Assembly: GCA_900696485.1 (NCBI GenBank)
Contig: CAADGG010000060.1
Coordinates: 113,345-177,344 of the forward strand
Reading direction: 5' to 3'
Origin: an uncultured Pseudomonadota bacterium
GTDB lineage: Bacteria; Myxococcota_A; UBA9160; PR03
DNA: 64,000 nt
Below, piece by piece: positions 36,630 through 43,716 of this stretch. Position 1 is the stretch's first letter. The number at the start of each line of letters is the position of its first letter. Below the pieces are notes generated by a model that worked only from the letters and a program-made list of their open reading frames with translations, was not told where the DNA came from and ran no database searches. Made by a program: the position numbers and the translations under genes.

Positions 36630-38281
36630 GCGCTCGCGCGGCTGCGAAGGAATCGGCCCGTCGCTCCGGGGAGGCTCCGCTCCATCTGGTGGGCCTCGGC
36701 TCGATGGTCGTCGATCGGCTGCATCGCGCCGCGCGCATCGTCGGCGCAGACGAGAAGGGAGCGTTGCTCCGCCTCGAGGACGGCGGCTCGGTCCGGTCTT
36801 TCATCGGCGGCGTGATCCTCAATCAGCTCGGCTGGGCCAGCGCGCTCGGGCTGCGCACGGGGATCTTCGGCAAGCAGGGGGACGACGAGCCCGGCCGCGT
36901 ATTGCGCGCCGCGATGGACCGCGCTGGCATCGAGTACCATCTGACGCTCGACGGCAGCGCCAGCTCGGTGGCGGAGATCTTCCTGGACGCCGGCGGCGAG
37001 CGCGCGATCTACTTCGATCCCGCGGCGACCGCCGAACTCGACGACGCAGAAGTGCGCGCGCGCCACCAGGGGTTCCTGCGCCGCGGCGCGCGTCTGACGA
37101 CCGAGGTGCACCAGGTGCCGCTCGCCGTCGTGCTCGAGGCGCTGCGCGTCGCGCGTGAGCTGGGGCTCGAGACCGCCGTCGATCTCGATGTGCCGCCGTC
37201 CGATGCGGTCCCGGCACTCGGGGACGAGGCCACACTGCACGCCGTCCTCGGCCTGGCCGACCTTCTGAAGCCGAGCAAGCGGGCGGCGCGGGAGCTCGCG
37301 GCGGCGCCGGAGGCCGATGCACTCGAGCTGGCGCGGATTCTGCGCAAGCGTTTCGGTTGCGGAGCGGTCGTCGTGACCGATGGCGCGGCCGGGAGCGCCG
37401 TCGCGGCGGATGCCTTCGAGGGCCGTGTGAGCACTCCGCAGGTCGAGATGGTGGATGCCACCGGGGCGGGCGACGCGTTCTTCGGCGGCTTGCTCGCCGG
37501 TCTGCATCAGGGCCTCGGCTGGGAGGATGCGGCGCGGCTCGGCAACGCGTGCGGCGCCGCCTGCATCGAGCGGCTCGGCGCGTTTCCGGCGGATGCCGCG
37601 TGGGCGCGCGCCCGTGCGCTCGAGCTGTACGAGGGCTCCCCGTTCCGTCCGGCGGCGCCGCCGATCGATCCGACGCTCGCGGAGATCGTCGAGGCCTTCG
37701 ACATCGCTCTCGAGGAGCTCGGCGCATTGCGACGCCGCGTCGTGCCGCAAGCCTACGCCGACGCGCTGTCGCTGATCCGGGATTCCGAGGCCGCCGGCGG
37801 GCGGGTCCACGTGACGGGCGTCGGCAAGCCCGAGCACCTGGCGCGCTACGGCGCCTCGTTGCTCGCGTCGACGGGGACGCCGGCGCAGTTCCTGCACGCG
37901 ACGGAGACGGTGCACGGCAGCGCCGGGCAGGTGGTGCCGGGTGATGTCGTCATTGCGATCAGCAACAGTGGCACCACGGGCGAGCTGCTGGCGGCGGTGG
38001 CGACGGTCCGCGCGCTCGGCGCGCGCATCATCGCGATCACCGGCGGACTCGAATCGCCGTTGGCAAAGGCCGCCGACGTGACGCTCGATGCCGGGGTGGC
38101 CCGCGAAGGCGGCGGCCTCGGCCTCGCGCCCCGAGCCAGCGTGGCGGCGGAGCTGCTGGTGCTGGCGGGACTTTCGACGGGGCTCGAAACGGCGCGGGGC
38201 TTTACGCGCGCGGAATACCATCGTCGTCACCCGGGCGGGCAGCTCGGCAAGATCTCACGGGGCGGGGGTGAGGCCGGCTAG
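36626..38281 (+). CDS. Fusion of PfkB-type sugar kinase and KdsD/GutQ-type SIS sugar isomerase
   Basis: About 551 residues. Residues about 18-330 are a ribokinase-family kinase: HLVGLGSMVVDRLHRAA, FIGGVILNQLGWASALGL and the catalytic VDATGAGDAFFGGLLAGL. Residues about 345-545 are a SIS domain like arabinose-5-phosphate isomerase: VHVTGVGKPEHLARYGASLL, ASTGTPAQFLHATETVHGS and VVIAISNSGTTGELLAAV, ending HRRHPGGQLGK. No CBS domains follow. Together with the overlapping aldolase gene this suggests a cleave-phosphorylate-isomerise route for a sugar. GTG 36626 is used. Confidence 0.8.
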   Translation: MSARAAAKESARRSGEAPLHLVGLGSMVVDRLHRAARIVGADEKGALLRLEDGGSVRSFIGGVILNQLGWASALGLRTGIFGKQGDDEPGRVLRAAMDRAGIEYHLTLDGSASSVAEIFLDAGGERAIYFDPAATAELDDAEVRARHQGFLRRGARLTTEVHQVPLAVVLEALRVARELGLETAVDLDVPPSDAVPALGDEATLHAVLGLADLLKPSKRAARELAAAPEADALELARILRKRFGCGAVVVTDGAAGSAVAADAFEGRVSTPQVEMVDATGAGDAFFGGLLAGLHQGLGWEDAARLGNACGAACIERLGAFPADAAWARARALELYEGSPFRPAAPPIDPTLAEIVEAFDIALEELGALRRRVVPQAYADALSLIRDSEAAGGRVHVTGVGKPEHLARYGASLLASTGTPAQFLHATETVHGSAGQVVPGDVVIAISNSGTTGELLAAVATVRALGARIIAITGGLESPLAKAADVTLDAGVAREGGGLGLAPRASVAAELLVLAGLSTGLETARGFTRAEYHRRHPGGQLGKISRGGGEAG

Positions 38282-38334
38282 TGGCCTGTCTCCGAAGTTC
38301 GCCGGCATTCGATCGCGTCTCCGGGCCGCCGCCG

Positions 38335-38386
38335 AAAAGTTGACGAATCGAACCCGACCCCTTTCTTGACGCCCCCTTTCTTGACG
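38335..38386 (+). repeat. Dispersed repeat copy with a partial tandem tail
   Basis: A 37-base unit (38335-38371) matches the bioB-flanking repeat except at AATCG in place of CAACG. It is followed by a second short copy of its end (CCCCCTTTCTTGACG, 38372-38386) and a decayed third (CCCTTTCTGGCG). It lies between the converging isomerase fusion and the universal stress protein gene. Confidence 0.88.
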
Positions 38387-38401
38387 CCCTTTCTGGCGGG
38401 G

Positions 38402-38854
38402 TCAGGTGGGGTCGGGGGATTTGACGGTGAGGACGGCGCACGGGGCTTTCTGGACGACGCGTTCGGCGACGCTGCCGAGCAGGAGGTGTTTGAGGCCCGT
38501 GTGACCGCGCGTGCCGATGACGATGAGGTCGACGTTCCGCGTCTGGGCCTCTTCCTCGATCACGCTGGCCGGATAGCCCTCGCGCAAGATCGTCTCGACG
38601 CGCAGGCCGCGCGCGCGCAGGAGTTCGGCGTGGCGCTCCAGGTTGGCCGCGGCGTCGCTCTTCACCTGCGTCCAGAAGTCCGGCGGCAGGTAGGCGCCTT
38701 CGAGCTGCTGGAAGTCGACCGGCAGGTGGTAGGCGTGGAGCAGGACGAGCGGGCACGCATGCTCCTCGGCCAGATGCGCGGCCCATTCCAGCACCGCCTC
38801 GGCGTTCGGCGAGAAATCGATCGGGACCAGGATCGTGCGGATGTCGATCGGCAT
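38402..38854 (-). CDS. Universal stress protein (UspA family)
   Basis: About 150 residues, single Usp domain. N-terminal IRTILVPIDFSPNAEAVLEW and the C-terminal ATP-binding loop GTRGHTGLKHLLLGSVAERV followed by CAVLTVK mark the ATP-binding subfamily. Cytoplasmic; expressed under growth arrest or energy stress in characterised relatives. Monocistronic on the minus strand, with the tRNA-Ala gene divergent upstream. Confidence 0.93.
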   Translation of the reverse strand: MPIDIRTILVPIDFSPNAEAVLEWAAHLAEEHACPLVLLHAYHLPVDFQQLEGAYLPPDFWTQVKSDAAANLERHAELLRARGLRVETILREGYPASVIEEEAQTRNVDLIVIGTRGHTGLKHLLLGSVAERVVQKAPCAVLTVKSPDPT

Positions 38855-38951
38855 GGGCCAGAAGCTATCTCAGAAACCCGGCCGTCGCGTCGCGCCCCGT
38901 TGACGCTCCGGAAGCCCGGGTCTACCGTGCGGGGCCGACTTTTCGGGACCT

Positions 38952-39027
38952 GGGGCCGTAGCTCAATTGGGAGAGCGCCTCGTTCGCAACGAGGAGGTTG
39001 GCGGTTCGATCCCGCTCGGCTCCACCA
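38952..39027 (+). tRNA. tRNA-Ala, anticodon CGC
   Basis: A 76-base cloverleaf: acceptor GGGGCCG pairs with CGGCTCC, including the G3-U70 wobble that identifies alanine tRNAs. The D stem is GCTC/GAGC, the anticodon stem CCTCG/CGAGG with loop TTCGCAA (anticodon CGC), and the T arm GGCGG-TTCGATC-CCGCT is close to consensus. CCA is encoded. It reads GCG, a frequent alanine codon in this GC-rich genome. Confidence 0.97.
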
Positions 39028-39258
39028 GGTCCCGCCTGCTTCGTGTCCCGATCCCCGACCCCGCCCGCCCTCCACGCCGGCCCTCGCGCGCCGGCGCCGG
39101 CGCGCTCGCCGTCTGGATCGGAAACCGCGTCGGTCCCCGCGGACACCCAGGGGCTACGGGGTCGGGGCAATGCCGGCGACCGCCGTCCTCACCACACTGG
39201 TTCGATGTCCAGGTCTTATACTGACGACGAGTCCCACTCAGCAGGCCGCGCTTCTGCC

Positions 39259-39573
39259 ATGATCGTTGCGACGGATACCGACCTCACCCAGCGCGCCGCC
39301 AGCGGCGATCGCGAGGCGTTCGGGCGGGTCTTCGAGCAGAGCCTCCCGGCGGTCTGGGCCTTCGCATGCCGCCGCACCGGGAATCGGGCGGCGGCGGAAA
39401 TGCTGACCCGCCGGATCCTGTGCCGAGCCGTCGACGAGCTCGGGTCTTATGACGGACAGGTGCCGTTCGCGGCCTGGCTGCTGGCTGTGGCCCGGCGCGT
39501 CGCCGTCCCCGCATCGCCGCGCAGGACGAGACCGCATGGCCGTCGGCCGGCGCCCACCACGCGCCCCGGATAG
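39259..39573 (+). CDS. Sigma factor region 2-like short protein
   Basis: About 104 residues (ATG 39259; ATG 39205 also possible). TDLTQRAASGDREAFGRVFE and PFAAWLLAVARRVA match the ends of region 2 of ECF sigma factors. There is no region 4: after RRVA the protein ends in an Arg/Pro-rich tail. The core recognition part in between (CRRTGNRAAAEMLTRRI) is divergent. It may be a truncated gene or a stand-alone core-polymerase-binding protein. No anti-sigma factor lies next to it. Confidence 0.5.
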   Translation: MIVATDTDLTQRAASGDREAFGRVFEQSLPAVWAFACRRTGNRAAAEMLTRRILCRAVDELGSYDGQVPFAAWLLAVARRVAVPASPRRTRPHGRRPAPTTRPG

Positions 39574-39595
39574 GGGTCGTTCCGGGTGGAGTCGT

Positions 39596-40096
39596 TCAGG
39601 ACCCGGCGCCGCGCAGGTACGTGGTCGCCAGCGCATCCGCATACTCGTTCCAGCGCGAGCCATCATGCGCGCGGATCCACGTCAGCTTGACGTTCGGATG
39701 GGCGCGTGCGAGCGCGTACAGCTCCTGCACCAGCTCGAGGTTCGCAATCGGGCCGGTCTTGCGACGCCAGCCGCGGGCGGCCCAGCCCGGAGCCCATTCG
39801 TTGACCGTCTTCACGCACAACTGGCTGTCCGAGTAGACCGCGATGGTCGCATCCGCCGGCAGCAGCTTGTAGGCCTCGATCAGCGCGCGCAGTTCCATGC
39901 GGTTGTTCGTCGTCTGGGGATCGCTGCCATGGCGCTCGGCGACGATCTCATCCTCTTCGACCCATACGACGCCCCAGCCACCCGGCCCCGGGTTCCCCTC
40001 GCACGAGCCATCCGTGAAGACCCCCGTGCGCGGCCCGCCGCGGTGGCGGGCCAGGACCTGCTCCGGTGTGAGGAATGCACCGCGTCGTTCTGCCAT
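39596..40096 (-). CDS. rnhA: Ribonuclease HI
   Basis: Cuts the RNA strand of RNA-DNA hybrids. About 166 residues. Catalytic acids are in place: VFTDGSCEGNPGPGGWG (Asp), NNRMELRALIEA (Glu), YSDSQLCVKTVNEW (Asp) and WNEYADALAT (Asp). The usual GHxG loop before the last Asp reads RAHDGSRW. ATG 40096 is chosen; frames further upstream lack similarity. It converges with the short sigma-like gene. Confidence 0.93.
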   Translation of the reverse strand: MAERRGAFLTPEQVLARHRGGPRTGVFTDGSCEGNPGPGGWGVVWVEEDEIVAERHGSDPQTTNNRMELRALIEAYKLLPADATIAVYSDSQLCVKTVNEWAPGWAARGWRRKTGPIANLELVQELYALARAHPNVKLTWIRAHDGSRWNEYADALATTYLRGAGS

Positions 40097-40304
40097 GCCG
40101 GCGCAGGGTAACGGCGCAGTTCGCGTCCGCCGCCGGACTCGGCCACACTCCCGGCATCGGGTTGGCGACTTCGACGCGACCGGTCGCAATCCTCTCCGGA
40201 CGCGAATCGTGCGGCCTGGAGCGCTGGACCCGGGAGTCGCTGGATCCGGGAGTCGCTCGACCTCGGAGTTGCTCTGATTTGCTCTGGACGGGAGGCCCGG
40301 ACGG

Positions 40305-41016
40305 ATGCGCCGCTGGTTCTTGATCGCCGCTGCTCTCCTCTCGATTTCCGCCGGGCGGCCGGGTCTCGAGATTCGCGGCGTGTACGAGGCGCTCGAGCAG
40401 GCGGTCGTGATGCGCGACGCCGACGCCGCCCTCACGAGGGTCTCGACGGCGTCTCTCGAAGAGTGGGCGCAGTTGCGATCCCTCGTGCTGCAGGGCTCGC
40501 GCGCCGACGTGCAGGCGCTCGCGCCCGGACCGCGGCTGGTGGTGCTCGGCGTCCGTCACGTCGCACCGGTCTGGCTGTTGCGCGACGGCACGCCCCGTGA
40601 GCTCGCCGCCCACGCCGTCCGTGCCGGCCTCGCGGATCCGCGTGCCGTCGTGCGCCTCGATCTCACCGACGTCGCCGTGCTCGATCGCACCCGGGCGCTG
40701 GCCCAGATCTATGCGTCCGGTTTCCCGTCCGGCCTGCGTGTCGGCTTCGTGCGCGAGCAGGACCGCTGGCGCTTCGATCTCCCGGCCACCCTCGCCGGCG
40801 TCGGCCGCATCGTCTCCCAGGTGGCGCGAACCACCGGGCTCCCGGAGGGCCAGGTGATCTTGAACCTGCTCACGGCCCTGACGGGAGAGCCCGTCACGGA
40901 CGCCGTCTGGCACCCGCTTGCCCCCCGCGCTCCCGCCGCGCGCGTCGGATCCTCCGGATCGAGTCGAGGACGACGGCCGCGTGCGTGCGGAGCGGACGAC
41001 CGCTCGTGGCGACTAG
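40305..41016 (+). CDS. Predicted exported protein with an apparent frameshift near its end
   Basis: Begins MRRWFLIAAALLSISAG, a signal peptide, followed by about 190 residues of unrecognised domain (YEALEQAVVMRDADAALTRV, LVVLGVRHVAPVWLLRDGTP). At 40921-40926 a run of six C occurs. Read as written, the frame continues antisense through tgt to 41546. Dropping one C gives a natural ending (DPPDRVEDDGRV, then TARGD) with its stop at 41014-41016, overlapping the converging tgt stop by four bases. A one-base indel in the C run, natural or an assembly error, is the simplest explanation. Function unknown. Confidence 0.6.
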
Positions 41017-42137
41017 TCGCCCGCGCGGTACTGCGCGAGGAACGCCTGGCGCCAGTCGTCGTACGCGCCGGCGAGGATCGCGGCGCGGGCGTTCTGCACC
41101 AGGCGTTCGTAGAAGCGCACGTTGTGGGTCGAGACCAGGATCGCCGAGAGGATCTCGTTGGCGGCGAACAGATGGTGGAGGTACGCGCGGGCAAAGCCCC
41201 CGGCGCACGCCGTGCAATCGCAGGACGTATCGATGGGATAACCGTCGCGACGGTAGCGACGATTGGTCAGCCGGATCCGTCCGCGAGCGGTGAAGGCGAC
41301 ACCGGAACGCGCATAGCGGGTCGGGATCACGCAGTCGAACAGGTCCATGCCGTAGCCGATCGCCGCGACGAGATCCTCGGGCAGGCCGACGCCCATCAGG
41401 TAGCGGGGCTTGTGCTCGGGGAGCAACGGCGCGCAGAACGACGTAATGCGGCACAACAGCTCGTGCCCCTCGCCGACCGAGACGCCGCCGATCGCATAGC
41501 CGACGAGGTCCAGCGCGACCAGCGCCTCGGCACAGCGCTCGCGTAGTTTCTCGTAGACACTGCCCTGGACGATTCCGAACAACGCCTGATCGTTCGGGCG
41601 CTGATGAGCCGCGAGGCAGCGCTCCATCCACGCGAGCGTGCGTCGCACGCCGGTCGCCGCGAGCTTCTCGTCGGCCGGATACGGCGTGCACTCGTCGAAC
41701 GCCATGATGACGTCGGCCCCGAGCGCGTTCTGGATCTCGATCGAGCGCTCCGGGGTCAGCTCCATCGCGTCGCCGGTGAGCTCGTTCGAGAAGCGCACGC
41801 CGCGGTCGCTGATCTCCTTCTTGGGGATCGAGAAGACCTGGAAGCCGCCGCTGTCGGTGAGGATCGGACCGGGCCAACGCATGAAGCCGTGCAGGCCGCC
41901 GAGCTTCTGGACCAGCCCTTCACCGGGTCGCAGCGCCAGGTGGTAGGTGTTGGCGAGCACCATCTCGGCTCCGGTGGCCGCGACCTGCTCCGGTGTCATC
42001 GCCTTCACCGCGCCGTGCGTGCCGACCGGCATGAATGCCGGGGTGTGGACGCGCCCGTGCGGCGTCTCGAAGACGCCCGCTCGTGCGGCGCCGGCTCGCG
42101 CCTCCAGCCCGAACGAGAAGGCGGGCGCGGCCGCCAC
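41013..42137 (-). CDS. tgt: tRNA-guanine transglycosylase
   Basis: Exchanges guanine-34 for the queuosine precursor preQ1 in tRNAs for Asp, Asn, His and Tyr. About 374 residues. Key stretches: TPAFMPVGTHGAVKAMTPEQ, ILTDSGGFQVFS (active-site Asp), GIVQGSVYEKLRE, GGVSVGE, FDCVIPTRYARSG (nucleophile Asp in FDCV), and the zinc site CDCTAC plus a downstream His. GTG 42137. Upstream is a tiny basic protein gene in the same direction. Confidence 0.95.
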   Translation of the reverse strand: MAAAPAFSFGLEARAGAARAGVFETPHGRVHTPAFMPVGTHGAVKAMTPEQVAATGAEMVLANTYHLALRPGEGLVQKLGGLHGFMRWPGPILTDSGGFQVFSIPKKEISDRGVRFSNELTGDAMELTPERSIEIQNALGADVIMAFDECTPYPADEKLAATGVRRTLAWMERCLAAHQRPNDQALFGIVQGSVYEKLRERCAEALVALDLVGYAIGGVSVGEGHELLCRITSFCAPLLPEHKPRYLMGVGLPEDLVAAIGYGMDLFDCVIPTRYARSGVAFTARGRIRLTNRRYRRDGYPIDTSCDCTACAGGFARAYLHHLFAANEILSAILVSTHNVRFYERLVQNARAAILAGAYDDWRQAFLAQYRAGD

Positions 42138-42146
42138 CGTCGCGCC

Positions 42147-42275
42147 CTACCGGTAGGTCTTGCGCTGGCCGGAGCTGTTGCGCTTGCGAGCGCGCTGGTG
42201 CTTGGCCTTCAACTTCGCACGCAGGCGCCCGGTCTTGCCGCGCTTGCGATGGGTCAGGTCGGCATTCTTCTTCAC
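42147..42275 (-). CDS. Small basic protein, 42 residues
   Basis: KKNADLTHRKRGKTGRLRAK continues as a Lys/Arg-rich peptide ending RKTYR. GTG 42275 has GAGGG upstream at good spacing, and the gene ends nine bases before the tgt start. Its charge suggests a ribosome- or RNA-binding peptide. No family was recognised. Confidence 0.55.
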   Translation of the reverse strand: MKKNADLTHRKRGKTGRLRAKLKAKHQRARKRNSSGQRKTYR

Positions 42276-42470
42276 GGCGATCCCTCTGTTCCCTCTGTTT
42301 CCGCGGGCCTGACGCTGCGCGCTCCGCCCGGTGTCGTCGGACTCCCAGGGGGCGCACCTCGACGGCCGGGCGCGGGAAGCTAGGGGAGTCGTGGGCCGCA
42401 GTCCAGGGAGAGGGAGCGCCGGGACGCCGGCTGGCCGCTCCGGAGCCACGACCGGACAGGTCCCGGGCGG

Positions 42471-42500
42471 GCCGGCTCCCTCGCGAAATGGGGAGCCGGC
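42471..42500. promoter_or_regulatory. Leader hairpin upstream of the receiver-EAL gene
   Basis: GCCGGCTCCC and GGGAGCCGGC form 10-base perfect arms around TCGCGAAATG, ending 40 bases before the GTG at 42541. It could be a terminator in the leader or an mRNA structure; it does not match the c-di-GMP riboswitch pattern. Confidence 0.4.
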
Positions 42501-42540
42501 AACTCTCAAGCTGTGTCGGGGTTCGGCCGCTCAGCTCTCG

Positions 42541-43692
42541 GTGAGCCATCGCATCCTGCTCGTCGACGATGATGTGCGCGTCACCCAGGCGCTGCGAAGG
42601 ACCCTGCATGCCACTGTGCCGTGGGAGGTGCAGACCGCCAACTCCGCGCGCGACGCGCTGGCGATGCTCGAGCGGGAATCCTTCGATGTGGTGATCTCCG
42701 ACGAGCGGATGCCCGAGGTGAGCGGCTCGGAGCTGCTCCAGGAGGTGCGCCGTCGCTGGCCGGACACGACCCGGATCATCCTCACCGGGGAAGCCAGTCT
42801 CGAGTCCACGATCCGCGCGATCAACGACGCCGGGATCTACCGCTTCCTCATGAAGCCGTGCCGGACCGACGAACTCGTCGCGTGCATCGAGGCCTCGTTC
42901 CGAGCCAAGGGAACGCAGGGTCCTCCGGCGGCGCCGGTCCCGGCGAACGGGGGGACGCTGGCGCAGAACTTCGAGCGTGCCGTGGCCGGCCTCTGGGTCG
43001 CGTTCCAACCCATCGTCTCCTCGGCACGAGGTCGGGTCTTCGGTTACGAAGCCCTGATGCGGAGCGAGGACCCGGTGCTGCGTTCACCGCTCGACCTGCT
43101 GGCGGTCGCCGAACAGCTCGGTCGCACCGTCGAGCTCGACCATCACGTCCTGCAGCTCGTGGCACGCTGCGCATCGGAAGCGCCCCCGGATGCGCTGTTG
43201 TTCGTGAACCTGCACCCGGCGACGATCGTCGACCCGTTCCTGTACAACGATGAGAACGCGCTCATCCCGATCGCACCGCGGATCGTGCTGGAACTCACCG
43301 AGCGGAGCTCGATCGAAAGCTTCCCGAACGTCGAAGAGAAGATCGCGGCATTGCGCGAGCTCGGCTTCCGGTTGGCAGTCGACGACCTCGGCACCGGCTA
43401 CTCCGGCCTGACCTGCCTGGTCCGCTTCAAACCCGAGTTCGTCAAGTACGACCGCGAGCTGGTCGACGGCATCCATGCGTCGAATACGCGCACCAAGCTG
43501 GTCAGCACCCTCGAGCAGCTCTGTCGCGAGATCGGGATCCGGACCATTGCCGAGGGGATCGAGCACGCGGTGGATCGGGACGCGCTGGTGGCGCTCGGCT
43601 GCGATCTGCTGCAAGGCTATCTGTTCGGGAAGCCGAGCAAGGGCTTCATCGGCGCCGAAGCCGTACGCAGCGCGGCACTCGCCAACACCTGA
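42541..43692 (+). CDS. Response regulator with EAL (c-di-GMP phosphodiesterase) output domain
   Basis: About 383 residues. The receiver domain (1-125) has the acidic LLVDDD, phosphoacceptor VVISDERMPEVSG, and MKPC lysine. The EAL domain (about 145-380) keeps the metal and catalytic residues: GYEALMR, FVNLHP, ELTERSS, VDDLGTGYSGL, VKYDREL, AEGIEH and QGYLFGKP, so active hydrolysis of c-di-GMP is expected. GTG 42541 chosen; the frame upstream is low-complexity. It converges with a sensor kinase gene ending 24 bases away, a likely partner. Confidence 0.9.
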   Translation: MSHRILLVDDDVRVTQALRRTLHATVPWEVQTANSARDALAMLERESFDVVISDERMPEVSGSELLQEVRRRWPDTTRIILTGEASLESTIRAINDAGIYRFLMKPCRTDELVACIEASFRAKGTQGPPAAPVPANGGTLAQNFERAVAGLWVAFQPIVSSARGRVFGYEALMRSEDPVLRSPLDLLAVAEQLGRTVELDHHVLQLVARCASEAPPDALLFVNLHPATIVDPFLYNDENALIPIAPRIVLELTERSSIESFPNVEEKIAALRELGFRLAVDDLGTGYSGLTCLVRFKPEFVKYDRELVDGIHASNTRTKLVSTLEQLCREIGIRTIAEGIEHAVDRDALVALGCDLLQGYLFGKPSKGFIGAEAVRSAALANT

Positions 43693-43716
43693 GCCCCGAC
43701 TGGCGGATCCCCGCCG

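Noticed and set aside
42276..42540. c-di-GMP (GEMM) riboswitch ahead of the EAL gene
   Set aside because: A hairpin is present, but the conserved GEMM core sequences are not.
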